From assembly GCF_023502345.1 (NCBI RefSeq), contig NZ_JAMFLX010000013.1:62001-126000 (forward strand): a stretch of 64,000 bases of DNA, given 5' to 3'. Under the pieces are notes generated by a model. That model was not told where the DNA came from. It ran no database searches and saw only the letters and a program-made list of their open reading frames with translations. Shown here one piece after another: positions 8,593 through 16,874 of the stretch. Position numbers and translations under genes: made by a program. Origin of the DNA: Parendozoicomonas callyspongiae (GTDB lineage: Bacteria > Pseudomonadota > Gammaproteobacteria > Pseudomonadales > Endozoicomonadaceae). The first letter of the stretch is position 1. Each line of letters begins with the position of its first letter.

Positions 8593-10662
8593 ATGTGTGG
8601 AAATATTAAACGGGGAAAAAGCAACTTGCCGGGAAGGGAAGTCAATCCCCCAACATTCAAGTCTCCCCCCACGTCATCATCGTCTGTCAAATATAGAGTC
8701 AGACCTTACCCGGACGGTAGCTCTGGCAGGAGGGCAGTGGATGCTTCATCAACCGCAGTCATCCCAGGACTGAGAAGTTGGGGCAGTATCGAGTCGATGG
8801 AAGTTGAACCGCAGCTTGCGTGCCCTGATCCTGTCACCTCAAAAGGCGAACGCCCTGCCAGAGGTGCCAAACTGTCATCACCGGATTTGTCATTTTTGTT
8901 TGAAACTATGATAGCTAATCGTTTTCCTGTTGATAAATGGGAGGAGCTGGGAAAAAAACTGGGGATGTCAAAACATGACCTGTCAAGCATTGAGGATGAA
9001 CCATACGAGCGACGCTTTTTAGCAGTCATTTATAAATGGAGGAGAAATTCATCAACAACCATTCCCGGCCATTTACTTGAAGCTCTGAAAAGCATTGATG
9101 AAAATTATGCCTGTGCTGTTGAGCGCAAATGGCTTATACCCTGCGAGCCTGCCAGCGGTACTGTTCATGGTGTTTTTGTACCATTTAATAATATGCCACT
9201 CGACAGGCCTCTTTCTATAACGCATTTACAGGCGTTAGAGGAACAACTGAGGACACTTGGCTTTTCACCGACTCAATGGTTTACCCTCGGCCTGGCTTTA
9301 GGGTTGAATTACATGACTTTGGATGATATTGGTTTAGATAATCGTGGTGACTGTGAGCAATGTTTCTGGCAGGTTTTAACGGCATGGATTGACGGTGATG
9401 ACTATACCTGCTGGAGAGGCCCTGCAACGTTGGAAAGGTTATGCCACGTATTAAAAGAAATGGAATTAAATGACGTTGCCCAGAAAATACAGCAGAAGTT
9501 TTCACAAAACCAGGTTAATGAAAGCTACACAAACCCTGATGTGGAAATACATCGGCAACCAAGCCCCTGGAGAACCGAGGACGATGTTATTAATGAAGGG
9601 CATATACCTTTTATTGTGGAATTACTGGGCTACTTAAATATTAAGGGTAATAGTCGTTTCTTTCTTAGATTGGGGTTGTCTATACATGAAATAAGGGTTG
9701 TTGAAGATGATGTTAAATCTTCTGGTGGCGAACTGATCTTAAAACTACTGGAAAAATGGATAGACAAAAAGGCTGATGAAGCAAATGTTAAAAAATTAAG
9801 TGATGCTATTTCCTGCACCTCACCCGAAAAAGGACGACGATTCAAGGCTATTGTTGAAGGAGGTGGTTTTTTCAAACAAATTGCGGGAAAAGAATCGACG
9901 AAATCATTGCCGCTAAAGGATGGGGCATCTGGAGACCTGCCTGAAAACGTGTTGACAGATCTGTTTGTTTATATAATAGAACCCACCACTCATATATCTC
10001 ATTCTAAATGGCATAGGATGGGGCAGGAGCTGGGACTGGACGGCAGCCTTCTGAATGGCATCGAAAAGGAAGGGGTGGACTGTGGGTCTAAATTCGTTCT
10101 GGTTATCTGGCGCTGGGTTAACAACTGGGCTTCCCGTCCGGGCTCCAGCCCTCCAACACAACAACACCTGATAGCCGCTCTGAAAACCATTGACGGAGCT
10201 GCAAGTGCAGAGAATCTGAAAGCGCATTTCGGAAGAAGAGCTCAAAATGCCGTAAAGCCTGTTCTAACCAGGGGGGCTGACCACACACTACCATTTGAGC
10301 AGCTGCGCCTGGATACACTACCATTTGAGCAGCTGCGCCTGAATACACCTTTCTGTTCTGAGCACCAGGCTGAGCTATTTCAGCTATTGAAGAGCTGTCG
10401 TTTTGGAACGATAGAATGGTTTTGTTTGGGAATTCTCATGCGCCTGGATATTGCGGAACTCTTGGCTATACAAAAAAACAATAACAGGAATGTCATAGCT
10501 TGTATGAGAGAGGTGCTGGAGCACTGGCTGGAGGGAAGAGGCCGTTCACTTGAGGCTGGTCTGCCCACACCAGAGCTCCTGATTAAGCTGGTTCATTCCT
10601 GTAATCAACATGCCGCTGCTGAAAATCTGGAGTGTTACTTTAAACGTAAATCCAGAAGATAA
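8593..10662 (+). CDS. protein with five tandem death-domain-like repeats (paralogue 3)
   Basis: The product has 689 residues; ATG 8593 has AGGAGG 6 bp upstream. The architecture is the same: a Pro/Ser-rich tail to about residue 90, then units near 95-180, 200-300, 330-430, 446-545 and 575-685. Core motifs are KWEELGKKLGM, QWFTLGLALGL, KWHRMGQELGL and EWFCLGILMRL. Before unit 5 a 10-residue segment (TLPFEQLRLD/N) is duplicated by a 30-bp tandem repeat. It is the last gene of the array and ends at a hairpin shared with the opposite gene. As in its siblings, units at the same position resemble each other across proteins more than units within one protein, so the five-unit protein existed before the gene triplicated. 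Confidence 0.7.
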   Translation: MCGNIKRGKSNLPGREVNPPTFKSPPTSSSSVKYRVRPYPDGSSGRRAVDASSTAVIPGLRSWGSIESMEVEPQLACPDPVTSKGERPARGAKLSSPDLSFLFETMIANRFPVDKWEELGKKLGMSKHDLSSIEDEPYERRFLAVIYKWRRNSSTTIPGHLLEALKSIDENYACAVERKWLIPCEPASGTVHGVFVPFNNMPLDRPLSITHLQALEEQLRTLGFSPTQWFTLGLALGLNYMTLDDIGLDNRGDCEQCFWQVLTAWIDGDDYTCWRGPATLERLCHVLKEMELNDVAQKIQQKFSQNQVNESYTNPDVEIHRQPSPWRTEDDVINEGHIPFIVELLGYLNIKGNSRFFLRLGLSIHEIRVVEDDVKSSGGELILKLLEKWIDKKADEANVKKLSDAISCTSPEKGRRFKAIVEGGGFFKQIAGKESTKSLPLKDGASGDLPENVLTDLFVYIIEPTTHISHSKWHRMGQELGLDGSLLNGIEKEGVDCGSKFVLVIWRWVNNWASRPGSSPPTQQHLIAALKTIDGAASAENLKAHFGRRAQNAVKPVLTRGADHTLPFEQLRLDTLPFEQLRLNTPFCSEHQAELFQLLKSCRFGTIEWFCLGILMRLDIAELLAIQKNNNRNVIACMREVLEHWLEGRGRSLEAGLPTPELLIKLVHSCNQHAAAENLECYFKRKSRR
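10285..10344 (+). repeat. 30-bp tandem duplication inside paralogue 3
   Basis: Two adjacent 30-bp units differ at only one base. They encode TLPFEQLRLD and TLPFEQLRLN. Paralogues 1 and 2 have a single copy (FDQLTLNSP), so this is a recent in-frame slippage event. Confidence 0.9.
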
Positions 10663-10664
10663 CG

Positions 10665-10695
10665 AAAACCGGCTTAATAAGATAAGCCGATTTTT
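10665..10695. terminator. probable bidirectional terminator
   Basis: AACCGGCTTA and TAAGCCGATT form a stem with A-rich sequence on one side and TTTTT on the other. It lies between the converging ends of paralogue 3 and the Mpo1-like gene, and it overlaps the stop codon of the latter. Confidence 0.6.
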
Positions 10696-11150
10696 CGATA
10701 AAGAAACCCCAGGCACCAGGCCGGGCCAATCATCAGGTATTGGAGATCCTTAAAGAATGATGGTTTTTTCCCTTCAATATGGTGGCCAACAAACTGAAAA
10801 ATCCATAGAACAACAAATGCAGAGATAGCTGTTATGGAGAGTGATGCAATTTGAGCTGCTTCAAACCAGGCGATCAGGGTGTAGCTGACAAGAGATAGAA
10901 CGAACATTCCAAGAGTGATTGTCAGAGACAGGCGAATATAAAAACCAAGAACAAAAAGCAGCGAGAGGGTAGCCCAGTTCAGCAAGGGGTGAATGGCGCT
11001 GAATGCTGCTGGAGCCGGCAAAGACCAGAGCAGAGCCAGGATGTCCAGAAAGATCAGGGGAACGCAGATCCAGTGGATCAGCTTATTGGTTCGGTTCTGA
11101 TGGCTTTCACCATACTCTTCAAACCATTGATCGATAGTTTTGCTGTTCAT
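10674..11150 (-). CDS. Mpo1/YGL010w-like (DUF962) membrane protein
   Basis: The product has 158 residues from ATG 11150, which follows AAGGTGGAG; an upstream in-frame ATG would give 171. The N-terminus DQWFEEYGESHQNRTNKLIHW carries the family histidines (ESHQN, LIHW). Four hydrophobic segments follow, with H-H near residue 130 (FVGHHIEGKKPS). The yeast relative Mpo1 is an ER Fe(II)-dependent dioxygenase that shortens 2-hydroxy fatty acids; bacterial members are largely uncharacterised. It probably sits in the inner membrane. Family assignment is firm, reaction is by analogy only. Confidence 0.8.
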   Translation of the reverse strand: MNSKTIDQWFEEYGESHQNRTNKLIHWICVPLIFLDILALLWSLPAPAAFSAIHPLLNWATLSLLFVLGFYIRLSLTITLGMFVLSLVSYTLIAWFEAAQIASLSITAISAFVVLWIFQFVGHHIEGKKPSFFKDLQYLMIGPAWCLGFLYRKIGLSY

Positions 11151-11292
11151 TAACTCCACCTTCTTCATTATTTTTGTTTTTGGTGACATTACTGTAACAC
11201 CAGATAACGAAAATGCGGACTTTATGGACCAGCAGGCAGTTTTTCGGGTCTATTTTTATTGATCTTATGTGGTTAGCAGCGGGGGTAATTCT

Positions 11293-11946
11293 GTGAAAAG
11301 GCGGCGTTTTCTTGGAAATATGCTGGCGGCAGGTGTTGCGGTGGGTGTTGCCCATGTCTGTGCCCGAGAGTGTAAAAAAATTCCTGCATCCGGTGCCGGG
11401 CCCATGAAGCCTTTGGCTAACCCGCCTTTAACCAATGACTTAACCCGCAGGCATCCTGATGGCCCTGAAGCTGTAGGGCATAAAATTACATTGATGGGGC
11501 GTGTGACAGACCAGAACTGTGTCCCCCTTGCCTATGCAGAAATTATTCTCTGGCAGGCCTGTGCAACTGGCATGTATGACCATCCGAACGAAGACCGGGC
11601 CGAATGGCGTGATCCGAACTTCTGTTATGAAGGACGAACCATCACGGATTCAGAAGGACGATACCTGTTTCACACGGTTTTACCTGGTTCATACCCTGTG
11701 CCCGGAAAAGCTGATAAAGAGCGTGGCCTTGTTGCCTTCAGGGCTCCCCATATCCATTTCACCGTATCTGTTCCCGGACAAAGAACATTTACCTCCCAGA
11801 TTCTTTTTGATCTCTATAACGACATCAACAAGTTTGACTTGGTGATGTACGGCAAGGAACAACAGGAGCGTGATCTTCTGACTGCTCGTGTTGAACCGGC
11901 TGAAGAAGGCCAGCCCATGTTGTGTCACTTTGATATGGTGATTTAA
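11293..11946 (+). CDS. Tat-exported intradiol ring-cleavage dioxygenase-like protein
   Basis: The product has 217 residues from GTG 11293 (GGGGG 7-8 bp upstream; GTG 11269 is an alternative). The N-terminus KRRRFLGNMLAAGVAVGVAH is a twin-arginine signal, so the enzyme should be folded before export. The protocatechuate 3,4-dioxygenase fold is indicated by GRVTDQNCVPLAYAEIILWQA, by candidate iron ligands Tyr in GMYDHP and GSYPVP, and by His-x-His in RAPHIHF. It likely cleaves a catechol-type aromatic ring in the periplasm. It is alone rather than in an aromatic operon, and precedes the porin by about 200 bp. Confidence 0.8.
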   Translation: MKRRRFLGNMLAAGVAVGVAHVCARECKKIPASGAGPMKPLANPPLTNDLTRRHPDGPEAVGHKITLMGRVTDQNCVPLAYAEIILWQACATGMYDHPNEDRAEWRDPNFCYEGRTITDSEGRYLFHTVLPGSYPVPGKADKERGLVAFRAPHIHFTVSVPGQRTFTSQILFDLYNDINKFDLVMYGKEQQERDLLTARVEPAEEGQPMLCHFDMVI

Positions 11947-12149
11947 ACCTTTTTGAAGCTGTGCTGGTTCCTCCTGCTGGTGTCCGGTTTGGTACTGTGG
12001 TTTTCAGTGCCTTTCCCGCCCAAACCACATTAAGTGACAGTTGTTGGTTAATCTTTCTTTTCGCCTGCTCCAGTGCGTCTATATTTGAGAGTGGTCTGAT
12101 TTGGGGTTCTGTTATCCCAACACCAAGAAAAACCACTGGAGTATTCGTA

Positions 12150-13319
12150 ATGAAGAAGTCGGTTTTGGCCGCTGCTGTTGCAGCTGTTGCAGGAAATGCA
12201 CTCGCTGTTGATGTGTATAACCAGGATGGTGCAACGTTAAACATTTTTGGTGAGGTGAAATCCACATACAGCAATACAGAAAAAGATGACAAGGGCACCA
12301 AATTCAGCATGAGTGGCTCAAAACTTGGAGCTTACGCCAAGTATGATCTGGATAATGGGTTCTATGTTAAAGGGTATCTTCGTTTTTCATTTGACCTTAA
12401 TGAGTCTGGCAATGTTGAACTCAGTAAAGGGTTTATCGAAGCGGGGAGTGACGAAACCGGTTCCCTGACTCTCGGGCGTCATGGTTCAGTACACGGTGAC
12501 ATTTTTGATTATGACCAGAGCTGGGCTTTTGGCGGGGATGCAAAAAATGGCGAAAATATTTTTGGTACCGGTTCCATAGAGAGCGGGCTTGTTTATAAGT
12601 GGAGCAACAATGGCTTCACATTTATGGCTCAGCATTCAACAGACGAGGAAGATACTTACAGCCTGCAAACCGAAACCAAGCATGGAGAGGCGACCAACAA
12701 TGATCAGAGATATAAGGGTAACCTTGACAAAACAATGGCGTTTGGAGGGGTATGGGATTCAGATTTCGGCTTAAGCCTGAAGGCTGCCTACACCACAGCC
12801 ACGCTGAACAAGCTGGAAAAGAAAGAGTGGAAAAGTGGCAAGTGGGTGTGGGAGAAATTTGCAGACTCAAAAGATGTAAAGGCAGTTTCTACCGGTGTGC
12901 AGGCTGGGTATAGCTTTGGTGACGTAAGCCTGGCGGCAGCTTTCTTCAGGTTTAACTATCAGGCGGACAGAAAGCAGGATCTGGATGTTGACCACAACTC
13001 CTTTGGTTTAAGCGCAAAATATAAGCTTGATGACAAACTTAACTTATACACTGTTTACGATTCGATAGAAATTAAAAGCAAGTATCCCAATGTTAAAAAC
13101 GCCAGTGACAATCTGGTAAAGGGAGAGGCGGAAACCAAAACCTTTACCCTTGGCCTGGACTACAGCCCACATAAACAGGTGGTCACATTTGTCGAATTTG
13201 CCCAGGTAGACACCGACTTTAAAGATAAATACAAGTATCGTAATTCTGATGGTATAGAGCTGGTGGCCAAAAGTTCAAAAGCCAGCAAGTACGCTTTTGG
13301 GGCCCGGGTTTATTTCTAG
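12150..13319 (+). CDS. outer-membrane porin (Gram-negative general porin type)
   Basis: The product has 389 residues from ATG 12150, with GGAG 8 bp upstream. A signal peptide (MKKSVLAAAVAAVAGNALA) is followed by the first strand (DGATLNIFGEVKSTY). Alternating hydrophobic/polar beta-strands rich in Tyr and Gly continue to a C-terminal aromatic strand ending AFGARVYF, the signal for BAM-dependent insertion. The length fits a 16-strand trimeric porin. The open frame extends upstream to 11961, but that part has no family similarity. Solute preference cannot be read from the sequence. Confidence 0.9.
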   Translation: MKKSVLAAAVAAVAGNALAVDVYNQDGATLNIFGEVKSTYSNTEKDDKGTKFSMSGSKLGAYAKYDLDNGFYVKGYLRFSFDLNESGNVELSKGFIEAGSDETGSLTLGRHGSVHGDIFDYDQSWAFGGDAKNGENIFGTGSIESGLVYKWSNNGFTFMAQHSTDEEDTYSLQTETKHGEATNNDQRYKGNLDKTMAFGGVWDSDFGLSLKAAYTTATLNKLEKKEWKSGKWVWEKFADSKDVKAVSTGVQAGYSFGDVSLAAAFFRFNYQADRKQDLDVDHNSFGLSAKYKLDDKLNLYTVYDSIEIKSKYPNVKNASDNLVKGEAETKTFTLGLDYSPHKQVVTFVEFAQVDTDFKDKYKYRNSDGIELVAKSSKASKYAFGARVYF

Positions 13320-13339
13320 TTAGTTAAAAAAGCTGAATA

Positions 13340-13387
13340 CTCTGCGTCTTCCATGCCTTGTACGGAACTTGTATAGAAGACGCAGAG
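13340..13387. terminator. hairpin between converging porin and asparaginase genes
   Basis: Perfect 12-bp arms CTCTGCGTCTTC/GAAGACGCAGAG with a 24-nt loop lie in the 79-bp gap between two gene ends. There is no long T-tract on either side, so the terminator call rests on position. Confidence 0.5.
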
Positions 13388-13398
13388 AATCCCGGAAG

Positions 13399-14490
13399 TT
13401 AATACGCCTTGAATATCTGTCGAATATCTTCCCGGTTTCTGGTGGTGGTTAGTGCCAGCTGCAGAAGAATCCGGGCTTTATGAGGGTTCAGCAGCCCTGA
13501 TGCAATGAATCCATATTTGCTGTCATCAACCTCGCCTGCTTCTGTTGTGGCACCGCTCAGTGCCCTGGAGGAACGGACAACAATCATTCCTTTCGCAACC
13601 GCTTCTTCCATGGCAACGCCTACGTCCTTATGGAAGTTGCCGTTACCAAAGCCAGCATGAATCAGACCATCATAACCGGCTTCGATAAAGGCTCTTACGG
13701 CCAAAGCACTGTCACCACCGGCGTGGGCGTAAACAATGCCAATACGGGGTAGCTTCTCCAGCTGACCAACGTGAAATTCAGAATCAACCGTATGTTTGCG
13801 CTGGGGCATGCGCTGAAATTCCACACTCTGTGCATGAATATGGCCAAGCGGGCCAAAGTTAGGAGCCTGAAATGTGTGAATGGCGGTGGTGCAGGATTTC
13901 GTGACATCCCTAGCACCCCAGACCGTATCATTGGTGACAACAGTTACCCCTCGCCCGATTGTTTCAGGGCATACGGCTGTGGCAACAGCTTCAAACAGGT
14001 TCATAGGGCCATCGGCACTGTGAGCATTGGCCGGGCGCATGGCACCTGTTAATACAACAGGTTTGGGGGAGTGAACGGTCAGATGAAGGAAGAAAGCGGT
14101 TTCTTCCATAGTGTCTGTACCGTGAGTGATCACGACACCATCCACATCGTCATGTGCCAGCAGTTCATTACAGCGGCGGGCGAGCGGTAGCCATACCGCT
14201 TCGTCCATGTCCTGAGAGCCAATACTGGCTATCTGGTCTCCGGTAATATCTGCCAGATCACGAATTTCCGGAATCACGGAAAGCAGTTCATCCACACCCA
14301 TTTTGGCAGATGTATAGGCACCACCAGTCTCAGATGCTGCTGCTCCGGCGATGGTTCCGCCAGTTCCAATAATGACGATATGGGGTTTTTTAGACACGTT
14401 TGGTCTCTGTGAAATATTAAGTTCTGTTGACAGAACCAAGGTTAAAGAATAGACGCTGATGATCAGGATAAGCCCCAGAAAAGCTGCCAC
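13399..14490 (-). CDS. ansB: type II L-asparaginase
   Basis: The product has 363 residues from GTG 14490. It hydrolyses asparagine to aspartate and ammonia. The two catalytic threonine motifs are present (GTGGTIAG and HGTDTMEETAFFL), as are the family segments AMRPANAHSADGPMNLFEA and GFIASGLLNPHKARILLQLAL. It ends QIFKAY, like E. coli AnsB. From the long start, residues 2-24 are hydrophobic and may form a signal peptide for the periplasm. A second start, GTG 14397 (VSKKPHIVIIGTGGT), would give a 332-residue cytoplasmic form. In that case the palindrome at 14422 and a TAATAT box at 14414-14419 would be promoter sequence. I slightly prefer the long form. Confidence 0.88.
   Translation of the reverse strand: MAAFLGLILIISVYSLTLVLSTELNISQRPNVSKKPHIVIIGTGGTIAGAAASETGGAYTSAKMGVDELLSVIPEIRDLADITGDQIASIGSQDMDEAVWLPLARRCNELLAHDDVDGVVITHGTDTMEETAFFLHLTVHSPKPVVLTGAMRPANAHSADGPMNLFEAVATAVCPETIGRGVTVVTNDTVWGARDVTKSCTTAIHTFQAPNFGPLGHIHAQSVEFQRMPQRKHTVDSEFHVGQLEKLPRIGIVYAHAGGDSALAVRAFIEAGYDGLIHAGFGNGNFHKDVGVAMEEAVAKGMIVVRSSRALSGATTEAGEVDDSKYGFIASGLLNPHKARILLQLALTTTRNREDIRQIFKAY
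14422..14435. promoter_or_regulatory. near-palindrome TTCTGTTGACAGAA
   Basis: This 14-bp, almost perfect inverted repeat lies at the 5' end of the asparaginase frame. Closely related copies occur at 20925-20938 and 23168-23181, with a partial one near 2647-2656. On the minus strand a TAATAT box follows it. It could be a repressor site in a promoter, in which case the asparaginase start would be the GTG at 14397. Confidence 0.35.
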
Positions 14491-14527
14491 AGACTAAAGG
14501 CAGGCTGCATGTGAGGCAAGTTGATTA

Positions 14528-15583
14528 TTACTGTCTTTTCGGCTTTTTTGATAATTCTTCTGTTATTTCTACCAGCATCTTAACATTAGGATTATTACGC
14601 TCAAAAACTCCTTTTCTTAAGGCTGACTCTTCAGGCAGATGTTGGCGAAGCACGTTCAGTTTGGTAATAACGGCTGCGTTGCTGATATCTTCATAAGTCA
14701 CAACGGCTCTGGCGGGAGTTGACCATAATCTGCCTGGAACTTCTTCAATATAAAAAATATCGCCACATTTTGGACAGTTAAGTGGGGCTTCTGCGTTAGG
14801 CTTTAGCCTGTCTTGAATGCATTTAGGGTGAAAGTATGCAATACATACTTTGTCTTTTGATTTTATCCTTTGATGTCTTAAAGGGTTTACGGAGTCGATA
14901 GTTTCCTGACAAATATCACACTGAGGAAGAAGCAGCGTAAGGGTATTCATCATACTCATTGCAATCAGTGGTTGGGCCGCCGTTGCTACAGAGTGTTCCA
15001 GTGTTGCCTCCACATAGTCGGCATGTTCCTGAACTCTTTTGAACTCCAGCTCTTTTTGTTTGAGTTGAGCCTCCAGCTCTTTAAGTTGGTTGGCTTGTTG
15101 AGCACATCTCTTCTGGAATGTTGTTTTTTGCTTTCTGGCCTCGGCCTTAATTTTATTGTTTTCTTCTTCCAGCGCTCTAATGCTTTGCCGTTGATCCTCC
15201 ATGATCTGCTCCCTTGGGGCAGTTGCTTTCTCAACAAGCTCAGTGGTTGTCTCCTGATTTGCCTTTGATTGCTGCTTATAGATTTTTTTTACTAAATCGT
15301 TTTCTACTCTTAAGTCTCTTGCTTCAACCCTTTTCGCTTCAGCTGTCATTTGAAGAATATCCAAACAACTAAAGATTTTATGCATGATCACTGGGTCAGT
15401 TTCTTGCAGAATTTGATCAAAAGAATGATCGCGAACAGCATCGCAGAGTTGTGCATCGTAATGGCCAAATTTGGCTATTTTGGTTAATGTCCCGCCTGTT
15501 TTAGGGTCTGGTCTAAAAGAAGGGGCACGCTTCCTGCGTGCTGAACCAGGATTAGAGCTAGAAGCTTGAGGTATTCCGTCCAT
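14528..15583 (-). CDS. coiled-coil protein with RING-type zinc finger, putative E3-ligase-like
   Basis: The product has 351 residues from ATG 15583, with GGGAGGG upstream. Residues 1-30 are basic and Pro/Ser-rich. Residues about 80-190 form a strongly charged helical region with heptad character (KQKTTFQKRCAQQANQLKEL and following). Near residues 215-275 a RING-like finger follows: CDIC, then KVCIAYFHPKC, then NCPKCGD, supplying seven likely zinc ligands in the order C-C-C-H-C-C-C. RING fingers recruit ubiquitin E2 enzymes in eukaryotes, and bacteria with this domain normally use it on host proteins. The eighth ligand is not obvious and no secretion signal is visible. The neighbour at 15695 is on the same strand, 111 bp upstream. 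Confidence 0.6.
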   Translation of the reverse strand: MDGIPQASSSNPGSARRKRAPSFRPDPKTGGTLTKIAKFGHYDAQLCDAVRDHSFDQILQETDPVIMHKIFSCLDILQMTAEAKRVEARDLRVENDLVKKIYKQQSKANQETTTELVEKATAPREQIMEDQRQSIRALEEENNKIKAEARKQKTTFQKRCAQQANQLKELEAQLKQKELEFKRVQEHADYVEATLEHSVATAAQPLIAMSMMNTLTLLLPQCDICQETIDSVNPLRHQRIKSKDKVCIAYFHPKCIQDRLKPNAEAPLNCPKCGDIFYIEEVPGRLWSTPARAVVTYEDISNAAVITKLNVLRQHLPEESALRKGVFERNNPNVKMLVEITEELSKKPKRQ

Positions 15584-15694
15584 TTTTTCTGCCCTCCCTG
15601 TTTAACAAATCACCAGTGGCTCGTATTTCGAATACTACGAGCTTTGGACTGTCAGAAGTCAGAAAAATTACCGGGAGAGTAACAGTCTTGTTAG

Positions 15695-16687
15695 TTACCT
15701 TATTATTTGACGGCCCTCACTATTGCATATTCCCGCTGCTATAAGCAGATGATAAGACGCACTGATAGCATCATATTGGTTTTGAGCTTCCGACAAGGTT
15801 CTCAGCTGATCAACTGTCAAAAAGCCCCACTCATAAAGCCGCATAAAGTTTGTCAGATTCCGGGGGCTGGAGGGGCGCTGGCTTTTAAAGCCCACCCAGG
15901 CTTTTACAATTGCCCGGACAGTCCTTTCATCTTCATCATACAATTTGATCTGGCCAAAAAATGCATCAATTTCTTGCTCAGACAGACCGTACTCATAGAT
16001 GAGAATGTTATCGAGATAATCGTAATAAGGGTCGTACTGAATATTCTCAGGTGCCGTGTGAGTTTTAGGTGGAGTTGTCGGTGTTGTAAGAGTTTTATAC
16101 CAGTCGCGCAAATGCGAAACTACATTAGAGGCAACAGTGCACACTCTGTTAAATGATGGGCACCAGCCGTAATATTTACCCTGTGAATTGCTGAGAGCCG
16201 TAACCTGATTGTTAAGCTCATGTTCAAGCATCTTGTGGTATTGGGTTAGAACACCTGAAAAGGCATTTTCATTCAAGTTCCCCATGGACATGTATTCCTG
16301 CTCTACAAGATCCATAAGTGAGCATAAATGGTGTATGCGGTTGACTGGTTTTTCCTGTTGGAGGCACCGCACTGTATCTTGAACGTGTGTTTTCAGACAA
16401 AGCTGTTGATAAGCCAGGTCTCCTTTGCGCATTGAGGTGAGACTCTTAAGCAGTTTGTAATGATCCTGCAATAAATATTCTGGAAGCTGCTTAAATAAAT
16501 CCTGAATATTCTGCGGAGCTGAGAAATTGGTGAAGTGGGGGAGCTCATCGGTAGGTTGCCTGATCAGATGTCCTTCCCATTCACACTGTGCAATGTTGTT
16601 GCCACCACACCGTCCGCAGATGTGTGGGTCATAGCCATTATCTGGATTTGTTCGTGGCCACACCAAAGCTGCTATATCTGTACCCAT
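15695..16687 (-). CDS. orphan protein with N-terminal Cys-rich motif
   Basis: The product has 330 residues from ATG 16687, chosen because GAGGG lies 7 bp upstream; ATG 16717 would add 10 residues. I do not recognise the family. The N-terminus has CGRCGGNNIAQCEWEGH, a possible small zinc knuckle. The middle is helical. The C-terminus (YGLSEQEIDAFFGQIKLYDE followed by VRAIVKAWVGF and SPRNLTNFMRLYEWG) has the same order of turns as the death-like repeats at 4.2-10.7 kb: GLS-x-xEI, a V-x-x-W helix, a Pro turn, a Leu-rich helix. That resemblance is weak and only suggestive. No signal peptide or membrane segment. It may be co-transcribed with the RING gene downstream. Confidence 0.55.
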   Translation of the reverse strand: MGTDIAALVWPRTNPDNGYDPHICGRCGGNNIAQCEWEGHLIRQPTDELPHFTNFSAPQNIQDLFKQLPEYLLQDHYKLLKSLTSMRKGDLAYQQLCLKTHVQDTVRCLQQEKPVNRIHHLCSLMDLVEQEYMSMGNLNENAFSGVLTQYHKMLEHELNNQVTALSNSQGKYYGWCPSFNRVCTVASNVVSHLRDWYKTLTTPTTPPKTHTAPENIQYDPYYDYLDNILIYEYGLSEQEIDAFFGQIKLYDEDERTVRAIVKAWVGFKSQRPSSPRNLTNFMRLYEWGFLTVDQLRTLSEAQNQYDAISASYHLLIAAGICNSEGRQIIR

Positions 16688-16806
16688 TGTTTTACCCTCA
16701 TCATCTAAAGCTGCCATCAAGTAACATTTATGAGAGTGAGGTGACTGCTTTAGTTCAGAAGGATGTCAATTTTACTAACATTCGGGTTATGAAAAGCCGG
16801 ACAACT

Positions 16807-16857
16807 ATGTTCGGCAAAAACTTATGTTCGGCAAAAATTCGTGTCCGACCAAAACTC
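16807..16857. repeat. three tandem 17-bp units
   Basis: ATGTTCGGCAAAAACTT, ATGTTCGGCAAAAATTC and GTGTCCGACCAAAACTC follow each other in the gap between the orphan gene's start and the 3' end of lnt. The third unit is more diverged. No other feature is visible in this 190-bp gap. Confidence 0.6.
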
Positions 16858-16874
16858 GACAAGCTTTTGAAACG

